A stretch of 64,000 bases of DNA from an uncultured Phycisphaerales bacterium. Lineage in GTDB: Bacteria > Planctomycetota > Phycisphaerae > Sedimentisphaerales > Anaerobacaceae. The DNA lies in contig CALEZT010000268.1 of assembly GCA_937927975.1 (NCBI GenBank), forward strand, positions 1-64,000, given 5' to 3'. This document shows positions 18,103-27,183 of this stretch, one piece after another. Below the pieces are notes generated by a model. The model worked only from the letters and a program-made list of their open reading frames with translations. It had not been told where the DNA came from and did not search any database. The position numbers and the translations under genes were made by a program. Every line of letters begins with the position of its first letter. The stretch's first letter is position 1.

Positions 18103-18150
18103 TAATCGGGGGACAGCATACTCAATTCGGGAGCGAAATAGGCAGGCTGT
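18103..18150 (+). repeat. 48-base dispersed repeat, copy 2
   Basis: Same unit as 17305-17352, preceded by an AT-rich TATATAATAATA run. It lies between the membrane protein gene and the terminator-like hairpin of the convergent TIM-barrel gene. Confidence 0.8.
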
Positions 18151-18215
18151 CCCGAATGGCGGTCCGTCAAGACTGCCCACGCCAGGGAATGGAGAAATAG
18201 GGGTCATCCTTAGGG

Positions 18216-18259
18216 CCTCCCGTTCTCCCTGACGCCCGTGCGGTAGGGAGAACGGGAGG
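18216..18259. terminator. Perfect 15-bp stem terminator
   Basis: CCTCCCGTTCTCCCT (18216-18230) and its exact complement (18245-18259) with a 14-base loop, ending 6 bases before the stop codon of the minus-strand TIM-barrel gene. Its position between convergent genes suits a bidirectional terminator. Confidence 0.75.
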
Positions 18260-18265
18260 TGGGGC

Positions 18266-19204
18266 TTATGCCATCTCCCACTGCTCCTGGAGCAATCGGA
18301 CCATGTTGCGGATCAACCGGATGCGCTCTTCTTCAGGGAGCCCCTGCTTGGGATCCGCAGGATTCCTGGGCCAGCCGCCCTCAAAGCTGACGGCGCCACG
18401 GTAGCCGATCAGCTTCAACCCCTTGAATCCATCCACGTAGTTGTCGGCCTCAGGATGGACGCCGGGAATAATCCGTTGCTTCAGCCCGGCGATGTGCACA
18501 TGTGTCAGCAGGTCGCCGGCGGAGATGAAGGCGCCCATGAAGCTGGTCTCCTCCAGGCCCATGTGCCAGAAGTCACCCATCACCGTACAGCCGGGGCCGA
18601 TATCCCGGGCAATGGCGGCGCCGTCGGCCACCTGACGCAGGAAGGGGGTCTCGTTGCGGCGCAGCGGCTCCAGCACAATGGAGGTCCCGTGCTTATGGGC
18701 GTGTTCGGCCACCCGTTTGCCGGTGTTGGTGACAAAATCTTCTCGCAGTTCCTTGAAGCCCATGCCGGGATTGCCCCGGGCCGGACAGATGATCAGGCCG
18801 ACAGCCTTCATCTTTCCCAGGGCTTCAACGATGGGCAGGAACTTTTGGACCTCCGCCTCGCGTTTCTCGGCCTCGGCATAGGAGAAATCGCTCGGCCCGC
18901 AGGCCGTGGCGATAAAGAGATCGCGTCCCTTCATCGCGTCGAGCAAGGCGTCGCAGTTGTCAATTGGCCAGTTGCCCGAAGGGATTTCCACGGCTTTGAA
19001 ACCGTTTCCCTCCAGGAAGTCGAGCTTTTGTTTCATCTCGCCACCGGGGATCGCGCCCCACTGCAGGCAGAGATTCAGCTGGGCCGGTTTCTCCGGCGCT
19101 TTCAGTTTGGGCATGCCACCGTCGGTCGCATAAGCGGCGCCTGCCCCACACAAGGTTGTGACCCCCGCTACCGCTGAACTTTTCAGGAATGATCGTCTTT
19201 CCAT
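18266..19204 (-). CDS. Tat-exported sugar phosphate isomerase/epimerase-like TIM barrel
   Basis: 312 residues. The start at 19204 gives GGAG five bases upstream and a twin-arginine-type signal (MERRSFLKSSAVAGVTTLCG). The mature part is an AP-endonuclease-2/xylose-isomerase-like barrel: FLEGNGFKAVEIPSGNW, IVLEPLRRNETPF, VMGDFWHMGLEE, HVHIAGLKQR and AVSFEGGWPRN, with the Glu, Asp, His and Glu residues of the usual metal site. This resembles hydroxypyruvate isomerase-like proteins common in Planctomycetota with Tat export. Substrate is unknown. It lies downstream of the rhamnose operon but separated by about 650 bases of repeats, so it is probably its own unit. Confidence 0.75.
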   Translation of the reverse strand: MERRSFLKSSAVAGVTTLCGAGAAYATDGGMPKLKAPEKPAQLNLCLQWGAIPGGEMKQKLDFLEGNGFKAVEIPSGNWPIDNCDALLDAMKGRDLFIATACGPSDFSYAEAEKREAEVQKFLPIVEALGKMKAVGLIICPARGNPGMGFKELREDFVTNTGKRVAEHAHKHGTSIVLEPLRRNETPFLRQVADGAAIARDIGPGCTVMGDFWHMGLEETSFMGAFISAGDLLTHVHIAGLKQRIIPGVHPEADNYVDGFKGLKLIGYRGAVSFEGGWPRNPADPKQGLPEEERIRLIRNMVRLLQEQWEMA

Positions 19205-19405
19205 TGGAATCTCCAAGCAATGCCCGTTGCCATCTATTTTTGTCCCACCACGCGAACCGGTTTTCTGACATTCCCCATCAGAGGTCAGAAACGATTCCTT
19301 TGACCTACTCTGGGCTCCATCATAACGCAACATGCCGTTCCATTTCAATGATTCTGATGGCAAAGTCGGGGGAAGTAAAGGGTCAGGTGATTCAGGCAAT
19401 CCAGG

Positions 19406-19453
19406 TAATCGGGGGATAGCGTACTCAATTCGGGATCGAAATAGGTAAGCTGT
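19406..19453 (+). repeat. 48-base dispersed repeat, copy 3
   Basis: Same unit and orientation as at 17305 and 18103. Confidence 0.8.
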
Positions 19454-19606
19454 CGCCAGAAATCCCGTCTCCGTAAACCGCTGGGGGAGGTGATACCGGG
19501 GACGCACCGCGGCATTGCTCGGTTTCCGTCTACCCGGCGCGCAGCCTGTGTTTGAGGATTTCGCTGATGAGTTCCTTGATGGGCTTGCGTTCTCTTTGGG
19601 CGGCCT

Positions 19607-19681
19607 CGTGGCGAGGGCATCCTGCCCTCGGACCGCCGGCAAGATGTCCGCGACACGCAAGAGCGGGACGCTCTCGCCACG
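19607..19681. repeat. Composite REP-like element with 9-bp terminal inverted repeat
   Basis: CGTGGCGAG (19607-19615) pairs with CTCGCCACG (19673-19681). Inside are a hairpin GAGGGC-ATCCT-GCCCTC and a second around GAGCGGGACGCTC, the same cores as in the elements at 27.0, 28.6 and 37.7 kb but with different stem bases. Confidence 0.7.
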
Positions 19682-19788
19682 GGCTCTCGCGGCGGCATCT
19701 GACCCACGCGGATCGCAAGAACGGCCATGCACCCACCGGTGGGGGACGGCATCTGTTTTCTTGTGGCATGGACTTTCAGCCCAGGCAT

Positions 19789-19841
19789 CATCGGCAGGAT
19801 GCCGATGACACGAAGAGCCACGGGCAGGATGCCCATGCTAC
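19789..19841. repeat. Tandem REP-like hairpins
   Basis: CATCGGC-AGGAT-GCCGATG (19789-19807) is followed by GGGC-AGGAT-GCCC and CTAC (19838-19841). Read on the minus strand the right-hand hairpin is preceded by GTAG. It lies just beyond the 3' end of the 59-residue protein gene. Confidence 0.65.
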
Positions 19842-19851
19842 GAGAGCCGCG

Positions 19852-20031
19852 TCAGCCGGATTGCTTCCACATCCAGGGCGTTGCGGCAGCGAACCAGACG
19901 ATCGTCGCCAGCAGCATGACCCACTTGGCTGTGGGCAGTTCCATCCGCCCGGCCAGGAACAGGATCGAGGGCAGCATCAGAGCGACCAGCGAGAGCAACG
20001 AAACGATCACGAGGATGGTGGTAGTGCGCAT
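19852..20031 (-). CDS. Small two-helix membrane protein, 59 aa
   Basis: A 60-codon frame with an excellent AGGAGG ribosome binding site that overlaps the TAG stop of the NCS1 permease gene 10 bases upstream, so it is probably translationally coupled to the permease. The sequence begins MRTTTILVIVSLLSLVALML and has two hydrophobic helices (about 6-27 and 36-51) split by GRMELPTAK, ending TPWMWKQSG. Such small proteins often serve as accessory subunits of transporters; that role here is inferred from position only. Confidence 0.7.
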   Translation of the reverse strand: MRTTTILVIVSLLSLVALMLPSILFLAGRMELPTAKWVMLLATIVWFAAATPWMWKQSG

Positions 20032-20041
20032 GGGATGCCTC

Positions 20042-21502
20042 CTATGCCTGGGCCGCGTCCGGACGGATCTGCTGACGCGCCGCGACGGGGATGCCTTGTT
20101 TCTGGTAGGCCCGACTCAACAAGACGTAGATCGCCGACGCGATGAACCAGCCGGGCAGAGCGACAAAGTACAGCGTCCAACTGCCCACGATGAAGACGAT
20201 GCCCAGACAGACGGCCAACGTCCCGAGCCAGGCGGCGCCGGCGGCCCAGTTGAAATGCCTCCCGCTCACTTGGGCGTACGAGCCGCGAAGGCCGAGCTTC
20301 GGAATCACCCAGAAGTCCATGAAGACCACCGCGCCCATCGGCATGAGCACCAGGCCGTAGAGGGCGACGAAGCCCAGCAGTTTCATCGCCATCGCGGGGA
20401 ACATCGCGGCGACCGTGGCGATCGCGCCGGTGATCAGGGTCACGCGAAACCGCGAGTACTTCGGGACGATCGCCTGGAAGGCCAGGCCCGCGCGGTAGAT
20501 GGTCGGATTGGCGGTGGTCCAGCCGGCGATGATGACGCAGATCAAGCCGGTAAAACCTGCGGCCTGATAGGCGAGCGGGCCGGGCAGCACGCTGGTGTTG
20601 GTCGGGTCCTGGTGCATCTGGAAGGCGTAGAGGATCGAGGCCGCCAGCCAGGCGAGGAAGTGGCCGAGGAACATGCCGGTTCCGCTGGCGATGCCGTACC
20701 AGGATTTCTTCGCGAACCGCAGGACCGACAGGTCCGACATGCCGACGTGCATCGCCATGTTGCAGAACCAGGCGAAGAACATCACGTGCCAGAAGGTGAA
20801 TTTCACCTGTCCGGGCAGCGGATCGCCGCCTTTCCAGATGCTCGTCTGGGCCAGCGTCCAGACGTCCGCGAGGCCCGTGACTTCCGTGCCGGTGGCGACG
20901 ATGAACTGACGCAGGCCCACGAGACCGAACGCGATGAAGATCAGCACCATCCAGGGCGCCGCGACGTTGGCGACCTTGGAAACGACCTGGTAGCCATAGG
21001 CCGCGACGACCGAGATCATCGCGCCGCAGGCCAGCACCGCGAGCACCCACCCGACGCTGTTGGGATAGAAATCATTCAGTTCGGGCATCGGGAACTTGAA
21101 CCAGACGCCCAGGGCGGTGGCCGAGACGGTGACCATGGCGCCGGCCAGGAAGCAGAACATCACGCCGTTGGCGAGGTTGTACAGCGTCACGAGCTGGCGG
21201 CCGCAGATCTTCTCCAATTGGTAGTAGAGCGTCAGGCGTGCGCGGGTGGCGATCGGGGCGCACAGGAACACCCAGCTCAGCACGGCCAGGACGTTGCCTG
21301 CGATCAGGCCGACGACGACGTCGAACGCGCTGACGCCTGCGGCCACGAACAACGGGCCGATCATCAGTTCGGTGCCGGCGGTGTGCTCGCCGGCGTACAT
21401 GCCGATGAAGCTCTTGAAGCCAAGCAGTTTGCTCTGCGGCACCGGCTCTCGTTCGAACTCGCTGCCGCTTGGGGTTTCTTGTGACTGCTGTTCTGCGGTC
21501 AT
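20042..21502 (-). CDS. NCS1-family (purine-cytosine permease-like) transporter
   Basis: 486 residues. The ATG at 21502 is chosen because AGAAGG lies 9 bases before it; upstream in-frame ATGs lack this. About 12 transmembrane helices are apparent, with features of the CodB/NCS1 fold such as SFIGMYAGEHTAGTELMIGP near the start, FTFWHVMFFAWFCNMAMHVG and GWTTANPTIYRAG. Family members import nucleobases, hydantoins or vitamins with a cation. Its position directly after rhaT and before a coupled small membrane protein suggests uptake of a compound related to the glycan programme, but the substrate cannot be read from sequence. Confidence 0.75.
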   Translation of the reverse strand: MTAEQQSQETPSGSEFEREPVPQSKLLGFKSFIGMYAGEHTAGTELMIGPLFVAAGVSAFDVVVGLIAGNVLAVLSWVFLCAPIATRARLTLYYQLEKICGRQLVTLYNLANGVMFCFLAGAMVTVSATALGVWFKFPMPELNDFYPNSVGWVLAVLACGAMISVVAAYGYQVVSKVANVAAPWMVLIFIAFGLVGLRQFIVATGTEVTGLADVWTLAQTSIWKGGDPLPGQVKFTFWHVMFFAWFCNMAMHVGMSDLSVLRFAKKSWYGIASGTGMFLGHFLAWLAASILYAFQMHQDPTNTSVLPGPLAYQAAGFTGLICVIIAGWTTANPTIYRAGLAFQAIVPKYSRFRVTLITGAIATVAAMFPAMAMKLLGFVALYGLVLMPMGAVVFMDFWVIPKLGLRGSYAQVSGRHFNWAAGAAWLGTLAVCLGIVFIVGSWTLYFVALPGWFIASAIYVLLSRAYQKQGIPVAARQQIRPDAAQA

Positions 21503-21546
21503 CGTGTCCATCCTTCTGGCCGGCGGTGTCCCTCTTGCGTCGTCTC

Positions 21547-22653
21547 TCACTGCGCGGCCGGTTGCGCGCCGAGATAGTTACCGTATCCGACGATGATCGT
21601 CGACAGGACCAGCAGGGCCAGGCCCAGCGTCAACTTCCGCCGGGTGCCGAGGCCGCTGCCTTTCCATTCTTTCAGTGCAATGCCCCACAGCGAGCTGAAG
21701 AGGATGATGCTGGCCATGTGGAGCGTCCAACTGGAGAATTCGTATCTGCCCATGCGCATCTGGCCCATGCTGTAGAAGAAGAACTGCAGGTACCAGGTGA
21801 CACCCGCCAGAGCGCTGAGGAGATAATTGCTCCACAGGGGCACCCGCTCGGGCGCATCGTGGGTCGTCTGGGGGCGGGTCGTCGAGCGATAGTATTGGGA
21901 GCCCGTCCGGTTTTTGACGTTCAGCGCGACGCACCAGATGAAGTTGGTGGTGAAACCGCCGAGCAGCACGACGATCAACACCGGCAGGTTCGACCAGAGA
22001 TCGGAACGGCGATTCTCCTGGAGCACCTTGGCGGTGGCCTCCATGATGGGCCTGCCGTAGTACAGGCCGATGGCGAAGCAGGCGCTCAGCACGCCGGAGA
22101 ACGTCGAAACCAGGAATCCCTTCGTGAAGTGGAATTCCTTGACCGCGGCCTTCTTCTGTTCCTCCGAGAGTTCGCGCTCTTTGCTCATGCCTGCAAGCCC
22201 GGCCATCGCGATGCCGGCCAGGCAGACGCCGATGCCGATCAGCGTGACGACGCCCGACCCGGTCGTCAGGAGTTCGCCCAGCTTGTGTTCGAGGATCGGC
22301 GGCGTGAGCGTCCCGACCGCGGCGCAGTAGCCCAGCGTCAGAGCCATGCCCAATCCGATTCCCAGGTAACGCATCGTCAGGCCGAAGGTCAGTCCGCCCA
22401 GGCCCCAGAGCACGCCAAAGGAATAGGCGAGAAGGAGGGTCCTGGCGTCGGCCTGGCGGAGGATGGCGATTGGGCCCGGCACGAGCGCCAGGGCGAACGC
22501 CCACGGCGCGAGGATCCAACTGAAGAATCCCCCGACGAGCCAGTAGACCTCCCACGCCCATTTCCGCACGCCGCGATAGGGCACGTAGAAGCTGCCGGCC
22601 GCCAGTCCGCCCAACCAGTGGAACGTCACGCCGAGGAATGGATTTGCGGTCAT
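21547..22653 (-). CDS. rhaT: L-rhamnose/proton symporter RhaT
   Basis: 368 residues, the usual length is about 345. Ten hydrophobic helices are visible, with family features NPFLGVTFHWLGGLAAGSFYVPYR near the start, FGVLWGLGGLTFGLTMRYLGIGLG, and WYLQFFFYSMGQMRMG in the second half. It imports L-rhamnose across the inner membrane. A strong AAGGAGG ribosome binding site overlaps the TAA stop of rhaA, 15 bases upstream, indicating coupling. The loop between helices 5 and 6 (SKERELSEEQKKAAVKEF) is longer and more charged than in E. coli. Confidence 0.9.
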   Translation of the reverse strand: MTANPFLGVTFHWLGGLAAGSFYVPYRGVRKWAWEVYWLVGGFFSWILAPWAFALALVPGPIAILRQADARTLLLAYSFGVLWGLGGLTFGLTMRYLGIGLGMALTLGYCAAVGTLTPPILEHKLGELLTTGSGVVTLIGIGVCLAGIAMAGLAGMSKERELSEEQKKAAVKEFHFTKGFLVSTFSGVLSACFAIGLYYGRPIMEATAKVLQENRRSDLWSNLPVLIVVLLGGFTTNFIWCVALNVKNRTGSQYYRSTTRPQTTHDAPERVPLWSNYLLSALAGVTWYLQFFFYSMGQMRMGRYEFSSWTLHMASIILFSSLWGIALKEWKGSGLGTRRKLTLGLALLVLSTIIVGYGNYLGAQPAAQ

Positions 22654-22668
22654 CCCTGCCAGGCCTCC

Positions 22669-23934
22669 TTAGCCGCGCGTGGCCAAGACGTCCTTTTCGT
22701 AGTTCTTCACGTCATCGATCCACGCCGAGCCGGTCGGCACGTTCGACTTCGTGCAATAGTAATCCCAGACCGCCCCGAAAGGCAAGGTCTTCAATTCTTC
22801 GAGCATCGCCAGACGCGAGGTGTGGTCGCCCTTGGCTTCGATCTTCTTGAGCTGGCTCGTGGGTTCGAGCATCGCCTGAAGCAGTGCCTTGATCATGCAG
22901 CGGGTTCCGATCACCCAGGCCGCGATGCGGTTGATGCTGGCGTCGAAGAAGTCCAGGCCGATGTGGACGCGGCCCAAGTAGTCGCCTCGGACGAGTTCCT
23001 GGGCCAGGGCGGTCAGATCGTCCGAGAGGGTGACGACGTGGTCGCTGTCCCAGCGGACGCCGCGACTGACGTGCAGCAGGATCTCGTCGACGAACGTCAT
23101 CACCGCGGAGATCTTGTCCGCAACGGTCTCGGTCGGATGGAAGTGGCCGGTGTCCAGGCACAAGAGCAGGTTGTTGGCCACCGCGTAGCTCAGGTAGAAT
23201 TCGTGCGAGCCGACGACGTAACTCTCGGAGCCGATGCCGAACAGCTTGCCCTCGACGGCGTCGAGCACGTAGTTGCGGCTGACCTTGTCGGCCAGGATCT
23301 CGTCGAGCGATTCCTTGAGCCGCTGGCGCGGGCCCTTGCGGTCGATGGGGATGTCCTTGTATCCGTCGGGGATCCAGGTGTTCAGCACGCAGGGGGTTCC
23401 GAGCTGCTTGCCCATGTAGGCTGCGATTTTGCGGCAGGCGATCCCGTGCTCGATCCAGAACTTGCGGATGTTCTTGTCGGCGCTGGAGAGCGTGAAACCG
23501 TCGGCGGCCTTGGGATGCGAGAAGTAGGTCCCGTTGAAGTCCATGCCGAGCTTGTTGGCCTGGGCCCACTGGACCCAGTTCTTGAAGTGCCTGGGCTCGA
23601 GCTCGTTGCGATCGGCCTTGCCCTTGGTCTCGGCGTAACTGGCGTGGAGGTTCAGGCGATGCCGGCCGGGGATCAGGCTCAGTGCCTTTTCGAGGTCGGT
23701 ACGCAGTTCGTCGGCGGTCCGGGCCTTGCCGGGGTAGGCGCCGGTGGCCATGATGCCGCCGCCGCTGAGTCCGTCGGCGTTCTCGAAGCCGCCGACGTCG
23801 TCTCCCTGCCAGCAGTGCAGCGAGATCGCGACCTTGCGAAGCTGTCGCATCGCCTTTTCGGTATCGACGCCCAGCTCGCCGTAACGTTCGCGTGCCAGCT
23901 TGTATGCCTGCTCGATTTGCCTTGAGTTCGCCAT
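22669..23934 (-). CDS. rhaA: L-rhamnose isomerase
   Basis: 421 residues, matching the E. coli RhaA length of 419. The start at 23934 ([19 protein letters not shown]) aligns with the known N-terminus; an upstream ATG adds 13 residues. Diagnostic blocks are [67 protein letters not shown] and VRWDSDHVV, the last two carrying metal ligands. It converts L-rhamnose to L-rhamnulose using divalent metal. It sits between GH172 and rhaT in the minus-strand operon; the 145-base gap upstream holds a dispersed inverted repeat. Confidence 0.95.
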   Translation of the reverse strand: MANSRQIEQAYKLARERYGELGVDTEKAMRQLRKVAISLHCWQGDDVGGFENADGLSGGGIMATGAYPGKARTADELRTDLEKALSLIPGRHRLNLHASYAETKGKADRNELEPRHFKNWVQWAQANKLGMDFNGTYFSHPKAADGFTLSSADKNIRKFWIEHGIACRKIAAYMGKQLGTPCVLNTWIPDGYKDIPIDRKGPRQRLKESLDEILADKVSRNYVLDAVEGKLFGIGSESYVVGSHEFYLSYAVANNLLLCLDTGHFHPTETVADKISAVMTFVDEILLHVSRGVRWDSDHVVTLSDDLTALAQELVRGDYLGRVHIGLDFFDASINRIAAWVIGTRCMIKALLQAMLEPTSQLKKIEAKGDHTSRLAMLEELKTLPFGAVWDYYCTKSNVPTGSAWIDDVKNYEKDVLATRG

Positions 23935-23967
23935 GGCGCATTCATCTCCAGATATTGGCTGCTCTCT

Positions 23968-24059
23968 TGTCATCGTGAGGCGAAGCCGAAGGATCTGGGC
24001 CGCGGATGAGCGGTTTCTCTCGGTCGCAGGCCGGATGCTTCACTTCGTTCAGCATGACA
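23968..24059. repeat. Dispersed inverted-repeat element, diverged copy
   Basis: Begins TGTCATCGTGAGGCGAAG and ends TTCAGCATGACA. It matches the outer arms of the better-preserved element at 41233-41352. It lies in the gap between the GH172 and rhaA genes. Confidence 0.65.
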
Positions 24060-24079
24060 AAAACAAGTCTTATGCCTCG

Positions 24080-25285
24080 TTATTTCTGCACTTGGATCGG
24101 TCCGACCTTCAACGCGTCCGGGCCCGGCAGCTTGGGGAACGCCGCGTGCGGCTCGGTCTGATACCAGTAGGCGACCGACGCGATGTCGTCCTCCAGCGGC
24201 AGATAGCGGCCGCCGTCCTGCCAGCCGAGCGCCTGATTCGTCACGCGGAGGTCCTTTTCGAACCGGATCGGATCGACGACGTGCCAGCGATACAGGCCGA
24301 ATCGCTGGCCGACCTTGTAGATCTCGTCCGGCGGCAGGACCTGGGCCAGGCCGGTATAGGGCGTCGAGAAGGTCTGGTACTTCTTCGTGTCGCGGTTCTC
24401 GAAGTTGTACGAGCCGCAGAAGTAATCCTCGGTGCCTGTGCCGGCGATCGTTGGGAACTCCTTATCGCCGTCCATGAAGAACTTGATCTCGCCTTCGCCC
24501 CACCAGCCGGGGCTGTGGACTTCCCAGGCCATGTAGGTGCCGACGTAGTGTCCCCGGCCCTGGATGCCGTCCACGACCGTGTAGATGCCCTTGGTCTTGA
24601 GCGGCGATTCGCGTCGGTACTGGGCGTGGAAGTAGGCCATGCTCTCGGGCACGTCGGTCAGCGTGTAGTTGATCTGGTAATAGAGCACCATGTCCTTCTC
24701 GTCGAGGTTCTCCATGGTGACCTTCGCGCTCTTGCGGAAGGGCATGGGCCAGTAGCAGTTGAACGCGCTGCCTGGGTTGACGCAGACCGCCAGCGAGTTG
24801 ATCTGGGCGTACTTGCCCCAGCCGCAGGCGAAGAAGTGGCTCATCGGGACTTCGACCGAAGGGGTCTCCTCGCCGTCCCAGTAGAAGCGGAGGATGTAGA
24901 GCTGGGTCTTGTCGAGCGGGGCGGGCGTCATCCAGATCTGCTGGATCGCGCCGGAGCCGTTGATCTCGCCCATGGTGAACGTGCTCTTGGCGGGAATCCG
25001 CACCGACGGCGAGATCTTCCAGCCCTGGCCCAGGTCGCGAGCGGCGTTCTTGCCGGTGCCTTCGGTGGCCATGGCGGCTTTGCCCTTTTCGCCGGTGAAG
25101 TTCTCGGGACTGATCGAACGCGACAGGGCGCTCGAGAGCCTGGGCAGATTGGCCAGGTCCATGCCCAGGCCGTTGAACTCTCGGCCCTGTGCGAAGAGTC
25201 CGCCTGTCATGGCACAGACGATCAGGAGGACTGTTGCCAAGAGTGCCCGATGACCACGTGATGAAGCTCCGCCCACTCGTTTCAT
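24080..25285 (-). CDS. Secreted DUF2961/GH172 glycoside hydrolase
   Basis: 401 residues. A signal peptide ends near GLFAQG. The mature domain shows the family features IQQIWMTPAP, VPMSHFFACGWGKYAQINS, GWWGEGEIKFFMDGD and the signature GTGTEDYFCGSYNF, whose Glu residues are catalytic candidates. GH172 members include difructose-anhydride-forming and arabinan-cleaving enzymes and assemble as hexamers with jelly-roll domains. Located in the rhamnose operon, it probably releases a sugar imported or processed by neighbouring genes. AAAGGGG precedes the ATG. A longer GH172 paralogue is at 48763. Confidence 0.85.
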   Translation of the reverse strand: MKRVGGASSRGHRALLATVLLIVCAMTGGLFAQGREFNGLGMDLANLPRLSSALSRSISPENFTGEKGKAAMATEGTGKNAARDLGQGWKISPSVRIPAKSTFTMGEINGSGAIQQIWMTPAPLDKTQLYILRFYWDGEETPSVEVPMSHFFACGWGKYAQINSLAVCVNPGSAFNCYWPMPFRKSAKVTMENLDEKDMVLYYQINYTLTDVPESMAYFHAQYRRESPLKTKGIYTVVDGIQGRGHYVGTYMAWEVHSPGWWGEGEIKFFMDGDKEFPTIAGTGTEDYFCGSYNFENRDTKKYQTFSTPYTGLAQVLPPDEIYKVGQRFGLYRWHVVDPIRFEKDLRVTNQALGWQDGGRYLPLEDDIASVAYWYQTEPHAAFPKLPGPDALKVGPIQVQK

Positions 25286-25307
25286 CTCATTCCCCTTTCA
25301 TTCTCGA

Positions 25308-26978
25308 TCAACTCGCATGCTTTTCCAGCAACGTCAATTCCGCCTCGCGGGTCCAGAGGCCGTTGTTCAGGCACGCCGCGACGTCGGGCATTTTCTGCGA
25401 AAGCTCCTCCAGTCGGATCAGGCCCATGCTCCGACAAGCGGGGTACACCATGATCTTGCCGGCGATCAGGCGGTTCTCGACCGCGCGGATGCCCTCGACC
25501 GCGCCCTCGAAGCCGCTGATCGCCGCGACGCTGACGTTCGTGTCGAGCCGGTCGGACTCGACCTTCTCCAGCATGCGTTTCATGTCGTCGAGCGTCGAGC
25601 CGCTGGTGCCGATGAAGTACAGCCGCTTCTCGATGTAGGCGTCCAGGTCGATCTTGCCGGTGACGGTGGCGGGGATGCCCGCGAAGATATTGACGATCCC
25701 TCGCGGCGCGGCGCAGTTCACCGCGGTGGCTACCAGTTCGGGGACCGGGGCCATCAGCACGGTGTAGCTGTAGTTCTCTTCCATCTGCTCGTGGGCCGCG
25801 TTGTAGGGCTTGTACTCGACGCCGTTCTTGTCGGCCAGCGGCTGGACGATCTGGTTCAGCGCCGCCAGGCGGTTGTCGTCCACGTCGCCCGCGTAGACGG
25901 TGACGCCTTCGACGCCCTGGCAGACGTTGCGGATCACGTGCATCATGCCCATCGGGCCGCCCGCGCCCACCACGTTGACGACGTCGCCGTGGCGGATTTC
26001 GCCTGTCTTGGGGATGTACTTCATCGAATCGGCGGGGTCCGAACCTGCGGTGCCGATGATGCGAATGCCGCCGTAATGCACGCGGCCGACCATGGTGACC
26101 ACCGGTGCGCCGAACCGCTCGCCGCCCAGGACGATATTGAACAGGCCGTTGGCTGCGACCTTGGGGAACAGGACCTCGGCGGTGCGGACCGAGGCGCCGA
26201 AGTAGATCACGTCGTCGTAGGCCGCGTCTTCGAGGTCGAAGATGCTCACGCCGTGAACGACCGCCGGGCCCAGGTCGACCGGCGGGAGCGATTTCGAGAT
26301 CCAGGTTACTTTGCCGGGCGTGCCGTACTTCTGATAAACGCGGTGCATCCGCCCGTCGGGGACCGCGACGTCCGAGACGATCAGCATCCGACCGCCGGCC
26401 TTGATCGTCGTGCGTTCCTTCGTGACGTAGGCGTCCTCGACGCAGGCCCAGGGCTCGCATAGCGCGATGGCCGAGGCCGCGCGTTCCTCGGAGGCGGGGA
26501 TCAGCATCGACTCGCCGTCGGGGGCGGTGATGACCCGCTCGTCCATCAGGACGTACTCCTGCAGGGCCCCTTCGAAGTTGTATCCGAAGGCGGCGTTGGA
26601 GGTTGCGGTGTGAAGCCAGCGGTAGTCGGTCTGCACGAGGTATCGTTCGCCGGGCTTGTGCCGCGTGACCTCGGGTCCGACCGCGACGATGCGCACGACG
26701 GTTTCGTGGCCGGGGACCGTGGGCGCCTCATCCGGCATGTAGCTGGGGATCTCTTTGAGGATCTCCAGTTCGATGCCGGAGACGACCGGTCCCTTGCGGA
26801 CGTGGCCGGTGAACTGCTTGAGCAGCTTCAAGTCGGAGAAGCACAGGCCGACGACCTCGACCTTGGCGAGGATCTGGTGCGGCCCGGGCTTGAAGACGTC
26901 CTTGGACTGGTTCAGGATCAACTGGTCCGGCCCCACCAGTTGGACTGCGTATTGTTTGTCAGGTATTCTCGATTCCAT
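25308..26978 (-). CDS. MDR-superfamily dehydrogenase, unusually long (556 aa)
   Basis: The N-terminal half has the alcohol-dehydrogenase catalytic domain layout: VVGLCFSDLKLL and VPGHETVVRIVAVGPEV, with Cys and His-Glu in the positions of zinc ligands. A Rossmann dinucleotide site lies far downstream (VNVVGAGGPMGMMHVI), with YAGDVDDNRLAAL as the acidic strand. Between the two domains there are about 150 extra residues (RMLIVSDVAVPDG to SMKYIPKTGEIRHGD), so the protein is 150-200 residues longer than usual. The structural zinc Cys cluster is not evident. It likely oxidises a sugar or sugar acid in the same operon as rhaA and the PHP hydrolase. Start ATG preceded by GGATG. Confidence 0.75.
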   Translation of the reverse strand: MESRIPDKQYAVQLVGPDQLILNQSKDVFKPGPHQILAKVEVVGLCFSDLKLLKQFTGHVRKGPVVSGIELEILKEIPSYMPDEAPTVPGHETVVRIVAVGPEVTRHKPGERYLVQTDYRWLHTATSNAAFGYNFEGALQEYVLMDERVITAPDGESMLIPASEERAASAIALCEPWACVEDAYVTKERTTIKAGGRMLIVSDVAVPDGRMHRVYQKYGTPGKVTWISKSLPPVDLGPAVVHGVSIFDLEDAAYDDVIYFGASVRTAEVLFPKVAANGLFNIVLGGERFGAPVVTMVGRVHYGGIRIIGTAGSDPADSMKYIPKTGEIRHGDVVNVVGAGGPMGMMHVIRNVCQGVEGVTVYAGDVDDNRLAALNQIVQPLADKNGVEYKPYNAAHEQMEENYSYTVLMAPVPELVATAVNCAAPRGIVNIFAGIPATVTGKIDLDAYIEKRLYFIGTSGSTLDDMKRMLEKVESDRLDTNVSVAAISGFEGAVEGIRAVENRLIAGKIMVYPACRSMGLIRLEELSQKMPDVAACLNNGLWTREAELTLLEKHAS

Positions 26979-27023
26979 CGGTGTCTTTCATCCTTGTGGT
27001 CGAACGGACCACTCGTTCTCTCG

Positions 27024-27175
27024 TTCGTAGTGTGCCCGCAAGGGCATACGTGTCGCGGGCATCCTGCCCGCGAGTGTCGAAGGCGTCCCGCCTTCGAGGC
27101 ACGAGGGCCAGAGGCCCTCGGCACGCGCGGGCGGGACGCCCGCGACACGATAACGCCTTACGGCGTCACTACGAA
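27024..27175. repeat. Composite REP-like element with inverted GTAG ends (152 bp)
   Basis: TTCGTAGTG and CACTACGAA form a perfect 9-bp terminal inverted repeat. Each end, read inward, is GTAGTG followed by a 5-bp hairpin with GNRA loop (TGCCC-GCAA-GGGCA at left; ACGCC-GTAA-GGCGT at right on the minus strand). The interior holds several GC hairpins, including CGCGGGC-ATCCT-GCCCGCG. It fills most of the gap between the PHP and MDR genes of the rhamnose operon. Confidence 0.85.
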
Positions 27176-27183
27176 CCATGCGT

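Larger units (their letters stand above)
19205..19851. other. Repeat-rich intergenic region
   Basis: About 650 bases with no supported gene. It holds 48-base repeat copy 3 and two REP-like composite palindromes (19607-19681 and 19789-19841), plus whatever promoter serves the minus-strand TIM-barrel gene, which could not be pinned down. Confidence 0.6.

Noticed and set aside
17305..19453. Repeated 48-base units considered as a CRISPR array
   Set aside because: Only three copies at irregular distances of 0.8-1.3 kb with genes between them, and no cas genes.
18266..19732. Longer version of the TIM-barrel gene starting near 19732
   Set aside because: The added 176 codons run through dispersed repeats and would bury the Tat signal; the start at 19204 has a ribosome binding site.
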